Source of the DNA: Roseospira visakhapatnamensis | GTDB lineage: Bacteria; Pseudomonadota; Alphaproteobacteria; Rhodospirillales; Rhodospirillaceae | DNA length: 64,000 bases | Direction of reading: 5' to 3' | NCBI RefSeq assembly: GCF_014197915.1 | Contig: NZ_JACIGK010000006.1 | Location: 62,001 to 126,000, forward strand | In this document: positions 18,377 through 27,702 of the stretch, piece by piece | How positions within the stretch are numbered: the stretch's first letter is position 1 | How the letters are laid out: each line of letters starts with the position of its first letter | The notes under the pieces: generated by a model | Seen by the model: the letters and a program-made list of their open reading frames with translations, nothing else | What the model was told of the DNA's origin: nothing | Database searches by the model: none | Position numbers and translations under genes: made by a program

Positions 18377-18907
18377 CTACCATTCCTTGATGTGCGCCCG
18401 AAGCACTTTTTTCAGACGATCGACGGACAGGGTCACGCTGGCCACCGCTTCGGTCACCTCGCTGTCCTCGATGACCGGGAGGCTTTGAAGCTTGCCGATA
18501 AGCTCATCAAGGGGCAGGCGGTCCAGGGCCTCGATCACCACTTCCAGGGGGTCGGGGGGCGGCGCGAACGAGGGCCGGGTGTCTCCACAGAACCGCAGGC
18601 CGACCTCCATGCCGACGTTGCGGATGACCTCGGCGTCCAGCATCTCGCCGTCCGGCATCGCCAGAAGCAGGCGGCCGCTGATCCGGGTGATGTCGGCGAG
18701 GCGGACCCGCGCTCCCGTGGCCGAGATGTCCTTGATGGTGCAGTCGAGGGTCGACAGGCCGCCCCCCAGCACCAGTCTGGCGCCCTTCAGCACCCGTTTG
18801 CGTCGTGCCCCGCGTTTCGGGGCCGGCGGCGTCTGCGCGCCAGCATCGGCGGCGACGCCGACGCCGACACGAGTGGGTCCGTTTCCCCTGCCTGGGTCCT
18901 CAATCAT
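18377..18907 (-). CDS. PilZ-domain protein
   Basis: This 176-aa protein has a PilZ-like domain at about residues 30-110: an arginine-rich start (RRKRVLKGAR) followed by the DISATGARVRL motif corresponding to the c-di-GMP-binding D/NxSxxG. A separate C-terminal ~65-residue helical segment is unassigned. The start is set at 18907, where GGAG is about 8 bp upstream; 18913 is an alternative. As a likely c-di-GMP receptor it may respond to the cyclases in this window. It is transcribed from just downstream of ruvX on the same strand. Confidence 0.8.
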   Translation of the reverse strand: MIEDPGRGNGPTRVGVGVAADAGAQTPPAPKRGARRKRVLKGARLVLGGGLSTLDCTIKDISATGARVRLADITRISGRLLLAMPDGEMLDAEVIRNVGMEVGLRFCGDTRPSFAPPPDPLEVVIEALDRLPLDELIGKLQSLPVIEDSEVTEAVASVTLSVDRLKKVLRAHIKEW

Positions 18908-18995
18908 GCGCATGCTCCAGACGGATCGGGGGGCGTGACGGCGCGAGCGGTGGCGGCGCGCATGCCACGGCGGCTCGCCGCCCGGATCCCCGGTG

Positions 18996-19475
18996 TCACG
19001 AGACCGGACGCCCTCGCGCCAGGGCTTCCAGCGCCCCCTGAAGGATGTATGCGGCGGCGGCGGCATCCACCTTGGCCGCGCGCCGGCCGCGCGACAGATC
19101 GAACTCCTCGACCATCATGCGCTGGACCGCGCTGGTGGACAAGCGCTCATCCCAGAACAGGAGAGGAATGTCTCTTATTTTCAGTAAATTATCGGCGAAT
19201 GCTCGAGTCGCCTGACATCGGCTCCCCTCCCGGCCATCCATCTCCCGGGGCCAGCCCAGCACCAGGCCGACGACCGCGCGATGATCCATGCGCGCGAACA
19301 GCGCCTCGGCATCCCGCGTGAACTTGGTCCGCCGCAGGGTTTCGAGCGGCGACGCCACCGTCCGGGTCGCGTCCGAGGTGGCCAGGCCAATGGTCCTGGT
19401 GCCGAGGTCCAGGCCGAACACCGCCCCACGCGCCGGCAACGCCGCCGCCATCGCCATCGGATCCGGCAGGATCAC
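18996..19475 (-). CDS. ruvX: Putative pre-16S rRNA nuclease / Holliday junction resolvase (RuvX, YqgF)
   Basis: This RNase H-fold nuclease has 159 aa with the GTG start at 19475, which has a strong GGGGAGG site 8 bp upstream; an upstream ATG frame and a downstream ATG at 19457 are alternatives. Family motifs are present: GLDLGTRTIGLA (first catalytic Asp), LGWPREMDG, FWDERLST (Glu) and the terminal VDAAAAAYIL (Asp). It acts in 16S rRNA 5'-end maturation. It is divergent from gatC, an arrangement common in alphaproteobacteria. Confidence 0.92.
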   Translation of the reverse strand: MILPDPMAMAAALPARGAVFGLDLGTRTIGLATSDATRTVASPLETLRRTKFTRDAEALFARMDHRAVVGLVLGWPREMDGREGSRCQATRAFADNLLKIRDIPLLFWDERLSTSAVQRMMVEEFDLSRGRRAAKVDAAAAAYILQGALEALARGRPVS

Positions 19476-19605
19476 GCCCGTTTCCTCCCCATCGCGCCAC
19501 CGCCCGGGCCGGCCCACCACGGTTGCCAAGCCCGGAGCCTTCCGAGTAAACAAAAGGCCGTGCCCGACGCCCCGAAGGGCCCCAAAAGCCGGAGATGTCT
19601 ACTCC

Positions 19606-19893
19606 ATGTCCCTGGACAAAGAAACCGTCCGCAAGATCGCCTTCCTGGCCCGCATCGACGTTCCCGACGCCCAGCTTGAGCCCCTGGCGGGCGAACTCTC
19701 GGGCATCCTGGGCTGGATCGAGCAATTGCGCGCGGTGGACACCAGCGATGTCGAGCCCATGACCAGCGTGGCCGCCATGACCCTGCCGTGGCGCGACGAC
19801 GTGGTGACCGAGGGCGACGACACGGCGCGGGTGACCGCCAACGCGCCGGACGGCCAGGACGGCTTTTATCTGGTTCCCAAGGTGGTGGAGTAG
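19606..19893 (+). CDS. gatC: Asp-tRNA(Asn)/Glu-tRNA(Gln) amidotransferase subunit C
   Basis: This is the 95-aa helper subunit that wraps around GatA in the tRNA-dependent amidotransferase. It is the usual length, with the typical start [14 protein letters not shown], an [11 protein letters not shown] helix, and the C-terminal [11 protein letters not shown] that contacts GatB. The ATG at 19606 is preceded by GGAGAT. It begins the gatCAB operon, 11 bp before gatA. Confidence 0.95.
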   Translation: MSLDKETVRKIAFLARIDVPDAQLEPLAGELSGILGWIEQLRAVDTSDVEPMTSVAAMTLPWRDDVVTEGDDTARVTANAPDGQDGFYLVPKVVE

Positions 19894-19904
19894 GATCGCG
19901 CGCC

Positions 19905-21413
<1,509 letters not shown>

Positions 21414-21418
21414 GACCG

Positions 21419-22930
21419 ATGGATGCCCCAATGGATGACACGCCCGCCCCTGCTTACGTGATTCGCGGCGACACCGGCGACTGGGAGGTCGTCATCGGCC
21501 TGGAGGTGCACGCCCAGGTCGTTTCCCAGGCCAAGCTGTTCTCCGGCGCCTCGGCCACCTTCGGCGGCGCCCCCAACAGCCACGTCTCGCTGGTGGACGC
21601 CGCCATGCCGGGCATGCTGCCGGTGATCAACCGCGTCTGCGTCGAGCAGGCGGTGCGCACCGGCCTGGGCCTGCGCGCGCACATCAATCATCGCAGCGTC
21701 TTCGCGCGGAAGAACTACTTCTACGCGGATCTCCCCCAGGGCTACCAGATCAGCCAGTACGAATTGCCGGTGGTCGGCGAGGGCACGGTCATCCTGGACA
21801 TGCCCGACGGATCGTCGCGCGCGGTGGGCATCGAGCGCCTGCACATGGAGCAGGACGCCGGCAAGTCCATGCACGATCAGCACCCCACCAAGTCGTTCAT
21901 CGACCTGAACCGGGCCGGCGTGGCGCTGATGGAGATCGTCTCCAAGCCGGACATGCGCAGCCCCGAGGAGGCCGGCGCCTACCTGCGCAAGCTGCGCTCG
22001 ATCCTTCGCTACCTCGGCACCTGCGACGGCAACATGGAGGAAGGCTCCATGCGCGCCGACGTCAACGTGTCGGTGCGTCCGGTGGGCTCGACCGAATTGC
22101 GCACCCGCTGCGAGGTCAAGAACGTCAACTCGGTGCGCTTCGTCATGCAGGCGATCGAGGTGGAAGCCGCGCGCCACGTGGAGATCTGGGAGGCGGGCCG
22201 GGAGGTTACCCAGGAAACGCGCCTGTTCGACCCTGGCCGGGGCGAGACCCGCTCCATGCGCGGCAAGGAAGAGGCGCACGACTACCGCTACTTCCCCGAC
22301 CCGGATCTGCTGCCCCTGGAGTTCGACGACGCCTTCGTGGAGGGTATCCGCGCCACCCTGCCGGAACTGCCCGACGACAAGAAGGCGCGGTTCATCCAGG
22401 ACTTCGGCCTGACGCCCTATGACGCCTCGGTGCTGGTGGTGGACCGCCGCGAGGCCGACTTCTTCGAGGCCGTCGCCCAGGGAAGCGATGGCCGGCGACG
22501 GGACGGCAAGACCGCCGCCAACTGGGTCATCTCCACCCTGTTCGGCACGCTCAACAAGAGGGGCCTGGGCATCGACGAGAGCCCCGTCTCCGCCGAAAAC
22601 CTGGGCAAGTTGATCGACCTGATCGCCGACGACACCATCTCCGGGCGCATCGCCAAGGATGTCTACGAGATCATGGTCGAGACCGGCGAGGCGCCGGACA
22701 GGATCGTGGAAGAGCGCGGCCTCAAGCAGGTCACCGACACCGGCGCCATCGAGGCGGCCATCGACGCGGTCATGGCGGCGAACCCCGACAAGGTCGAGCA
22801 GGTCAGGGGCGGCAAGGAAAAGCTGCTGGGTTGGTTCGTGGGGCAGGTCATGAAGCAGACCCAGGGCAAGGCCAACCCGGGCATGGTGAACGAGCTGTTG
22901 CGGAAGAAGATGGGCCTCCTCGACGCCTGA
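21419..22930 (+). CDS. gatB: Asp-tRNA(Asn)/Glu-tRNA(Gln) amidotransferase subunit B
   Basis: This is the kinase/tRNA-binding subunit of GatCAB (503 aa). Signatures are [12 protein letters not shown], the MEQDAGKS activation-site region near residue 144, and [10 protein letters not shown] near 290. A C-terminal YqeY-like helical tail ends [12 protein letters not shown]. The ATG at 21419 is chosen because GGAGGG lies about 10 bp upstream; an earlier TTG (21410) and a later ATG (21431) are possible. It is followed by a strong hairpin. Confidence 0.96.
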   Translation: MDAPMDDTPAPAYVIRGDTGDWEVVIGLEVHAQVVSQAKLFSGASATFGGAPNSHVSLVDAAMPGMLPVINRVCVEQAVRTGLGLRAHINHRSVFARKNYFYADLPQGYQISQYELPVVGEGTVILDMPDGSSRAVGIERLHMEQDAGKSMHDQHPTKSFIDLNRAGVALMEIVSKPDMRSPEEAGAYLRKLRSILRYLGTCDGNMEEGSMRADVNVSVRPVGSTELRTRCEVKNVNSVRFVMQAIEVEAARHVEIWEAGREVTQETRLFDPGRGETRSMRGKEEAHDYRYFPDPDLLPLEFDDAFVEGIRATLPELPDDKKARFIQDFGLTPYDASVLVVDRREADFFEAVAQGSDGRRRDGKTAANWVISTLFGTLNKRGLGIDESPVSAENLGKLIDLIADDTISGRIAKDVYEIMVETGEAPDRIVEERGLKQVTDTGAIEAAIDAVMAANPDKVEQVRGGKEKLLGWFVGQVMKQTQGKANPGMVNELLRKKMGLLDA

Positions 22931-22964
22931 TACCAGCGGCGGCACCGGCCCGCTCCCGCTTCCA

Positions 22965-22999
22965 ACCCGCCCCCGTGACCCTCCGGTGCGGGGGCGGGT
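22965..22999. terminator. Bidirectional hairpin after gatB
   Basis: A perfect 11-bp stem (ACCCGCCCCCG paired with CGGGGGCGGGT) with a 13-nt loop lies between the convergent gatB and the DUF4332-like gene. There is no T-tract, as often seen in GC-rich genomes, but position and stem strength support termination. Confidence 0.7.
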
Positions 23000-23107
23000 C
23001 GCGTCCCCATAATTCGGTCTCCCCACAGGGCGACGCGGGTGGTGGACGTCCATCGGCCGGTCTTGGAGATGCCCAAGACATCCGTGGTCGGCGCCCCCCG
23101 CCCGGGT

Positions 23108-23788
23108 TCAGGGTCCGGGCTGGGGCCGTGTCTGGGGAATATAGGCCGCGGCCGCCACCAATCGCCTCACGTCTCTCAAGCCCACCTCGCCGCCGTAGAA
23201 CTTGGCACCCTGGTTCGCGGTCGCGATCGCCTGGACCAGGGCTTCAGGATCGGCCCTGGCGACCGTCACGGCGCTGGCGTGACCGGCGGCCAGCAGCGCC
23301 CTTGCATACTTTGGACTGACCCACTGAATGCGACACAGGTCGGAGATCGCGACGAGGTCCGACAGATCGTTGGCATCCGCGCCGAGATCTGTCGCCAGGG
23401 CGCCCGTTCCGTTGGACGCCGCGTCAAACAGCGTCTGGGTGTTCGTTATACCTGCCTCCTTGAGACGCGAGACGATGTCACTGTCCAACCAGTCAACATC
23501 ACTCAGCGGTCTCGGTTTCGGGAAGAACCCACCGACGGCTCGCTTGAGCAATCGCAGGTATTCCGGATCGACACCGGACGCTGCCGACAGGGAGGCCAGG
23601 GACGACTGCGACTTGAGCGCGGCCCGCAAGTCCGCGACCGACTCTAGTTCCGTCGCGCGAAGAGCGGTCAGTTTGGCGTCGAGCCCGTCGAGCAGGGGTT
23701 CCTGGCTTGGAATCAGATCGGAGGTTTCCAGACGCGTCCGCAAGGCGGCCAGATCGATCGAGCGATCGTCGAGGTGATAGCGTGTCAC
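23108..23788 (-). CDS. Helix-hairpin-helix-like protein resembling DUF4332
   Basis: This 226-aa soluble helical protein resembles the DUF4332 family. The central region contains a VDWLDSDIVSRLKEAGI segment and a LCRIQWVSPKYARALLAAG segment, each reading like helix-hairpin-helix units. A final GGEVGLRDVRRLV helix follows. DUF4332 proteins are predicted nucleic-acid or protein-binding helical modules without a settled function. The GTG start at 23788 is supported by AGAGGA about 7 bp upstream; a longer ATG frame from 23857 has unlikely N-terminal sequence. It lies downstream of another small uncharacterised gene on the same strand. Confidence 0.6.
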   Translation of the reverse strand: MTRYHLDDRSIDLAALRTRLETSDLIPSQEPLLDGLDAKLTALRATELESVADLRAALKSQSSLASLSAASGVDPEYLRLLKRAVGGFFPKPRPLSDVDWLDSDIVSRLKEAGITNTQTLFDAASNGTGALATDLGADANDLSDLVAISDLCRIQWVSPKYARALLAAGHASAVTVARADPEALVQAIATANQGAKFYGGEVGLRDVRRLVAAAAYIPQTRPQPGP

Positions 23789-23925
23789 GGTTTTTCCTCT
23801 GGGAAGGCTTCCGCAATGAGCGAGTCGAAAACGAGTCCTGAAACAGGGCACAGCCATGACCGATCCGGCTGATCCCCCTGGTTCCGGTGACGGCGGTGGT
23901 GGACGGGCGCGGTCTGCCCGCGATC

Positions 23926-24354
23926 TTACCCGGGCAGTTGGACGGGCTGCGGGCGCGCGCCCTTGGGCGCGCAGCCCAGGGCTTTGTCCAAGTCCGACGG
24001 GTCCAACTCGGGTTTCATGCGCGCCCGAAGGTAGGTCACGACCCCGTCGCGCTTGTCGGCCTTGATGTAGGCCCAGGTCATGAACAGGCCGCCCCGCGCC
24101 TCCAGGGTCGTGAGGTCCGGGTGGTCCTGCAACGCCATGACGGTGGCCCCCAGATTGGCGGTGCTGCCCACATAGACCCAGCGCGGTTGCACGCCGCCGT
24201 GGAACACGACGAACACGCCGCCGCGCCCGGCCAGGTCGCGGCGAGTCGTCTTCAGGGCCAGCAGCCGAAAGAAGCGCGCCTTGTCATCGCGCTGCCAGTA
24301 GGGATCCGGTGGCGGCTTCTCGGCATCGCCGAACAGGAACGACAGGAACGACAT
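23926..24354 (-). CDS. Uncharacterised protein with possible degenerate GIY-YIG-like core
   Basis: This 142-aa protein does not match a family I can name with certainty. A strand GGVFVVFHGG is followed by RWVYVGSTANLGATV, which resembles the paired GIY and YIG strands of GIY-YIG nucleases. A helix ending ARMKPELD could supply a Glu. The Arg normally found after the second strand is not evident, so catalysis is doubtful. The ribosome site is weak. The first 20 residues are hydrophobic at the very start (MSFLSFLFG) and then charged. Confidence 0.6.
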   Translation of the reverse strand: MSFLSFLFGDAEKPPPDPYWQRDDKARFFRLLALKTTRRDLAGRGGVFVVFHGGVQPRWVYVGSTANLGATVMALQDHPDLTTLEARGGLFMTWAYIKADKRDGVVTYLRARMKPELDPSDLDKALGCAPKGARPQPVQLPG

Positions 24355-24934
24355 GAGCGAGGGGTATCCCGGCTGAACCCGTCATCCGGCCGACGCGGTG
24401 GCGGCGATGCGGCAGGATCGGCGAGCAATGAGGCACACGAACCCGCATGATGGGTCGCCCAGCATGTCGAAACCGTGGCACGCCTTTCAAGGGTGGTTTT
24501 GTGCCGGTGGCCGTGACGGGGTGCGTCGCGTCCTGCGGGTCAGAATGACCCGGGATGCCGGCCGGCGCCGGTCAATGTGACACGCGGGGCGTCGCGCACA
24601 TGCCGTGTATATCTCACTGACACGATCTGTTTTTCGGGGGGCGATCCCGCGCGGGTGGTGGCCGGTCCGGCCCGGGGCCCGCGAAACCGGGCCTTTCGGA
24701 GGATCGGCGTGGCCGCGTCCGGCGGCCGGTGAACCCTGGTGGATACCTCCGACAGCCTTGGCATGCCGGGTGCTTGGCCGACATCCGGCGCTCATCCTTG
24801 CGTGTGCGATCAGCGGTCCCGCCCCGGTGTCTGGACGTCCCGGTCCCGGACACCGCCCCGGGCGATGGGCCGCGAGTGCCGCGCCGGATGGGACGATGCG
24901 GCCGGCGTGCGTTTCCTGGCGGAGGTTCTGTCCC
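24355..24934. other. Non-coding divergent gap, 580 bp
   Basis: No frame here translates into credible protein. A perfect 7-bp inverted repeat (CGGGTCA, GAA, TGACCCG) sits at 24536-24552. An AT-richer patch containing TGTATAT lies at about 24604-24612. Both could be regulatory for the divergent genes. I find no tRNA or obvious structured RNA. Confidence 0.4.
24536..24552. repeat. Perfect inverted repeat, possible operator
   Basis: The arms are CGGGTCA and TGACCCG with a GAA spacer. It is seen directly, and lies about 380 bp upstream of the response regulator and 180 bp upstream of the divergent small gene. No known regulator can be assigned. Confidence 0.4.
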
Positions 24935-25354
24935 ATGGTTTCCGTGTCTCACAACGGGTTCCGAGCCAACATTCTGGTCATTGACGAGGATCCGCGCACG
25001 GCGCAGGTGATGCGCCGCATCCTGGATGAAAGTCGCGACGGGCGGGTGCTGGCCGTGCCGGATGTTCTTGGGGGCCTGCGCCTGGCCTGCCAGGAACCGC
25101 CGGCGGTTATCCTGCTGGACGGCATGATGCAGGACATGGACCGCGTGACCGGGCTGTTGCTGTTGAAGGCCCATCCGTCGACCCGGATCGCGCCGGTCGT
25201 GGTGATGACACCGCGCTTGCGTCCGCCGGACATGGAGGCAGCCTACCGGGTCGGCGCGCACGCGCATGTTCTCAAGCCCCTCCAGAACGAGCGACTGACC
25301 AATGCCCTCCAGGCGGCGCTGGTCGCCGGGCGGCCCGCGGCCGCCTTGAGTTGA
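24935..25354 (+). CDS. Single-domain response regulator
   Basis: This 139-aa receiver domain has no output domain. The acidic pocket is at D17 and D19, the phospho-acceptor is D62 in ILLDGMM, and the conserved Thr and Lys fall in VVVMT and VLKP. The ATG at 24935 follows GGAGG by 11 bp. CheY- or DivK-like diffusible regulators of this kind act by protein contact or as phosphate shuttles. No histidine kinase is adjacent; the nearest starts at 27.7 kb on the same strand, beyond two unrelated genes. The partner is unknown. Confidence 0.88.
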   Translation: MVSVSHNGFRANILVIDEDPRTAQVMRRILDESRDGRVLAVPDVLGGLRLACQEPPAVILLDGMMQDMDRVTGLLLLKAHPSTRIAPVVVMTPRLRPPDMEAAYRVGAHAHVLKPLQNERLTNALQAALVAGRPAAALS

Positions 25355-25675
25355 GCGTGCCGGCGCGGACCGGTCGCCACTCCCGCCACTCCCACCACCG
25401 CCTTCCACCACCGGCCGGTCATGCCCGTCGCCCGGCCGGCCTGTCTGTCGTCGGGTCGTTGATCGAGGCGCCCTGTCCGGCGGCCCGGGCGGCATCCGGA
25501 GCCGCGCGGTCCCGACACACGCCGGGTTCGGGGGCGGGCGGCAACGTCGCCCTGGCGCTGCCCTCAAAAAGCGCCATATTGGCGCTAAACGCCGCTCGCC
25601 ACTGACCCGCGCCTGTGCCGCCACCGTCCGTGCCGACGCACGGGGCCGGCGGTCGCAGAACAACAGGACCCGTGC
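25355..25675. promoter_or_regulatory. Intergenic region upstream of DUF502 gene with a palindrome
   Basis: This 321-bp gap holds a perfect inverted repeat at 25570-25586 (AGCGCCA, TAT, TGGCGCT), about 90 bp upstream of the DUF502 start and preceded by an A-tract. It looks like a dimeric regulator site. No gene is supported in the remainder. Confidence 0.45.
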
Positions 25676-26545
25676 ATGTCCATACCTCAGCGTCCCGGGG
25701 GCTCCCCCGACCGTTCCAACCCATCCGATCGGCCGGCGCGCGGCAAGAAGCGCGCCGCCGGACCCACCTCCGGACCAGCATCCCATCAGGGCGTGTCGCT
25801 CACCGCCCGCCTGCGCAACCATTTCTTCGCCGGCATCCTGGTCACGGCGCCGGCCGCCATCACCTTCTTCGTCGCCTGGAAGTTCATCGAGTTCGTGGAC
25901 CAGCAGGTGGCCAACATGATTCCCGACCAGTACCACCTGGACTTCAGTGTTCCGGGGCTGGGCCTGCTGGTCATGGTGGCCCTGCTGATCATGATCGGCG
26001 CCTTCGCCACGGGGCTGGTCGGGCGCATCCTGTTCCGCTCGGGCGAGCGGCTCCTCAACCGCATGCCCCTGATCCGCAGCATCTACGGCGCGCTGAAGCA
26101 GATCCTGGAAACGGTGCTGGCTCAGCAGTCCACGGCCTTTCGGCAGGTGGTGCTGGTGGAGTACCCCCGTCGGGGCATCTGGGCCATCGCCTTCATCACC
26201 GGCGTGACCGAGGGCGAGGTGCAGAACCTGACGGCCCAGGAGTGCGTGAACGTGTTCCTGCCGACGACGCCCAACCCGACCTCCGGGTTCCTGCTGTTCT
26301 TGCCGCGCGAGGACATCGTCGTGCTGAACATGTCGGTGGAGGATGGCATCAAGATGGTCATCTCCGGCGGCATCGTCACGCCGCCCGACCGCCGCCCGGA
26401 GGAGGTGCGCCGGGTCCCCCTGGTCTCCGCCACGCCGGACATGGACCCGGGGACCGCGCGCAAGATCACTCCCCGGACCGACAAGGACACCGCCGATGCG
26501 GCCATGGGGGCCGGGACCACGGGGCCGGACTCGGCCCGGGTGTGA
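25676..26545 (+). CDS. DUF502 family inner-membrane protein
   Basis: This 289-aa protein has two strong transmembrane segments at about residues 48-72 and 88-115. A conserved soluble region follows, with GERLLNRMPLIRSIYGALKQ and VEYPRRGIWAIAFITG, the defining stretches of DUF502. The proline/lysine-rich first ~40 residues and the charged last ~50 residues look disordered. The function of DUF502 is not established; plant relatives (COV) affect vascular patterning. The gene stands alone and converges on the thermonuclease-like gene. Confidence 0.88.
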   Translation: MSIPQRPGGSPDRSNPSDRPARGKKRAAGPTSGPASHQGVSLTARLRNHFFAGILVTAPAAITFFVAWKFIEFVDQQVANMIPDQYHLDFSVPGLGLLVMVALLIMIGAFATGLVGRILFRSGERLLNRMPLIRSIYGALKQILETVLAQQSTAFRQVVLVEYPRRGIWAIAFITGVTEGEVQNLTAQECVNVFLPTTPNPTSGFLLFLPREDIVVLNMSVEDGIKMVISGGIVTPPDRRPEEVRRVPLVSATPDMDPGTARKITPRTDKDTADAAMGAGTTGPDSARV

Positions 26546-26628
26546 CGCGGCCGGCGCGCGATCCTGGACGTCGCCGTGCCGGGGGGCGGGGCGGCCCGCG
26601 TGTCCGCCCGCGACGGTCCGGCGGACGC

Positions 26629-27189
26629 CTACCGGGCGGCGCGCCAATCGGCCGGATGGTCGAACGGCCCCGCCCACAGGCCCCGGCGGGCGGCGCGGGC
26701 CTCGTCCTGGTCCTGGGTGTAGCGGGTGCCGGTGGTGACGGCGAAACCAAGCTGGACCATCATCCGGTTCACCTCCATGCCGTCGACATGGCAGACGCCG
26801 ATCAGCCGCCCCTCGCGATCCCGCGAGTTACCCATGCAGCGGACGGTCCGGTTCAGGGTCAGGCGGAGCAGCATGGATGCCGCGTGACGGCCGCAGGGCC
26901 AGGATTCGCCCTCCCGCGTGCAGGTCTGCTTCACGTCCGGGGCGTCGATACCATAGAGCAGGACCGGATCGCCCCCATGGCACCGCCCGTAGGCCCTGTG
27001 GCCGTTGAGATAGAGGAGGCGGCCATTCTCCACGCAGGCGGGCCCAGCGGCGTCGGCCCGTGCCGGCTCTGGAGACCCACAGAGACCGACAAGGCCGGCC
27101 AGAATCAGGATCAGACTCCGGCGCGGTCGCCGGGCGCCCTGGACCGTCCGGGCGGACGACGCGGCGCCCGTGGCCGTCGCTGTCCTCAT
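26629..27189 (-). CDS. Exported thermonuclease-like (SNase-fold) protein
   Basis: This 186-aa protein has an N-terminal region of ~25 basic residues, then a hydrophobic signal segment (about residues 25-45, ending ARADA). A staphylococcal-nuclease-like OB domain follows. Recognisable motifs are LLYGIDAPD, the WPCGRHAA helix start, and DREGRLIGVCHVDG, corresponding to the second catalytic Arg region. Four cysteines (QTC, WPC, RC and VC) suggest disulfides in the periplasm. Activity as a secreted calcium-dependent nuclease is a family-level inference. It is divergent from the large hybrid kinase. Confidence 0.82.
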   Translation of the reverse strand: MRTATATGAASSARTVQGARRPRRSLILILAGLVGLCGSPEPARADAAGPACVENGRLLYLNGHRAYGRCHGGDPVLLYGIDAPDVKQTCTREGESWPCGRHAASMLLRLTLNRTVRCMGNSRDREGRLIGVCHVDGMEVNRMMVQLGFAVTTGTRYTQDQDEARAARRGLWAGPFDHPADWRAAR

Positions 27190-27702
27190 CCTGCGTCTCC
27201 TCGCCCATCACGCACGGTCTGGTTCGACATCGTCCGGTTCGACACGGTCTGGCCCGATACGCATACCGTCACCATTTTAGCACGAGTTGGACAGCCGGTC
27301 GCCATGGGAGCGACGACTCAGCAGGACTCAGGATGGCGTTTCAAGGCGTGGCGGGCGGACGCGGTATGACCCAAGACCCGACCCGGTGCCCGGACTTCGT
27401 CCCCTTTCGAAGAGGGTGGCCAGGGTGGGGATGGACTCGGCCCCCGTGGAATGGGGGACGAGCCTCGTGGGTCCGTGGTGACCGTTACCGCCGTCCACTG
27501 GGGTTATGGAACCATGCCGTGCCAAGATCGATCGCGACCGCGCGATGCGATATACCGTATCCTTGGACGCGTTCCGAACGGGGGCGACGGCGGAGGATTG
27601 ACCCTTGCTCCCCGGGACACATCGTCGCAAGACCGGCGGCGGATGCGTGAGACTCAATCGCCGAACGGCAGCATGCCGCTCACCGCCATGAACGAGGCCG
27701 CG
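27190..27702. promoter_or_regulatory. Divergent intergenic region, thermonuclease-like / hybrid kinase
   Basis: This ~510-bp gap starts with three imperfect 15-bp tandem copies (27213-27257). An AT-richer patch lies at about 27270-27290 and a GATATACCGTATC segment near 27549-27561. The kinase frame is open from 27451, but its first ~60 codons there do not look like protein. No RNA gene is evident. Confidence 0.4.
27213..27257 (+). repeat. Three imperfect tandem 15-bp repeats
   Basis: The consecutive units CACGGTCTGGTTCGA, CATCGTCCGGTTCGA and CACGGTCTGGCCCGA lie just upstream of the thermonuclease-like gene start. They share the 15-bp period with the exact duplications elsewhere in the window. 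They could be slippage products or binding-site iterations. Confidence 0.65.

Noticed and set aside
27236-27250. GGTTCGA word suggesting a tRNA T-arm
   Set aside because: There is no complementary arm, acceptor stem or anticodon stem around it. It belongs to an imperfect 15-bp tandem repeat.
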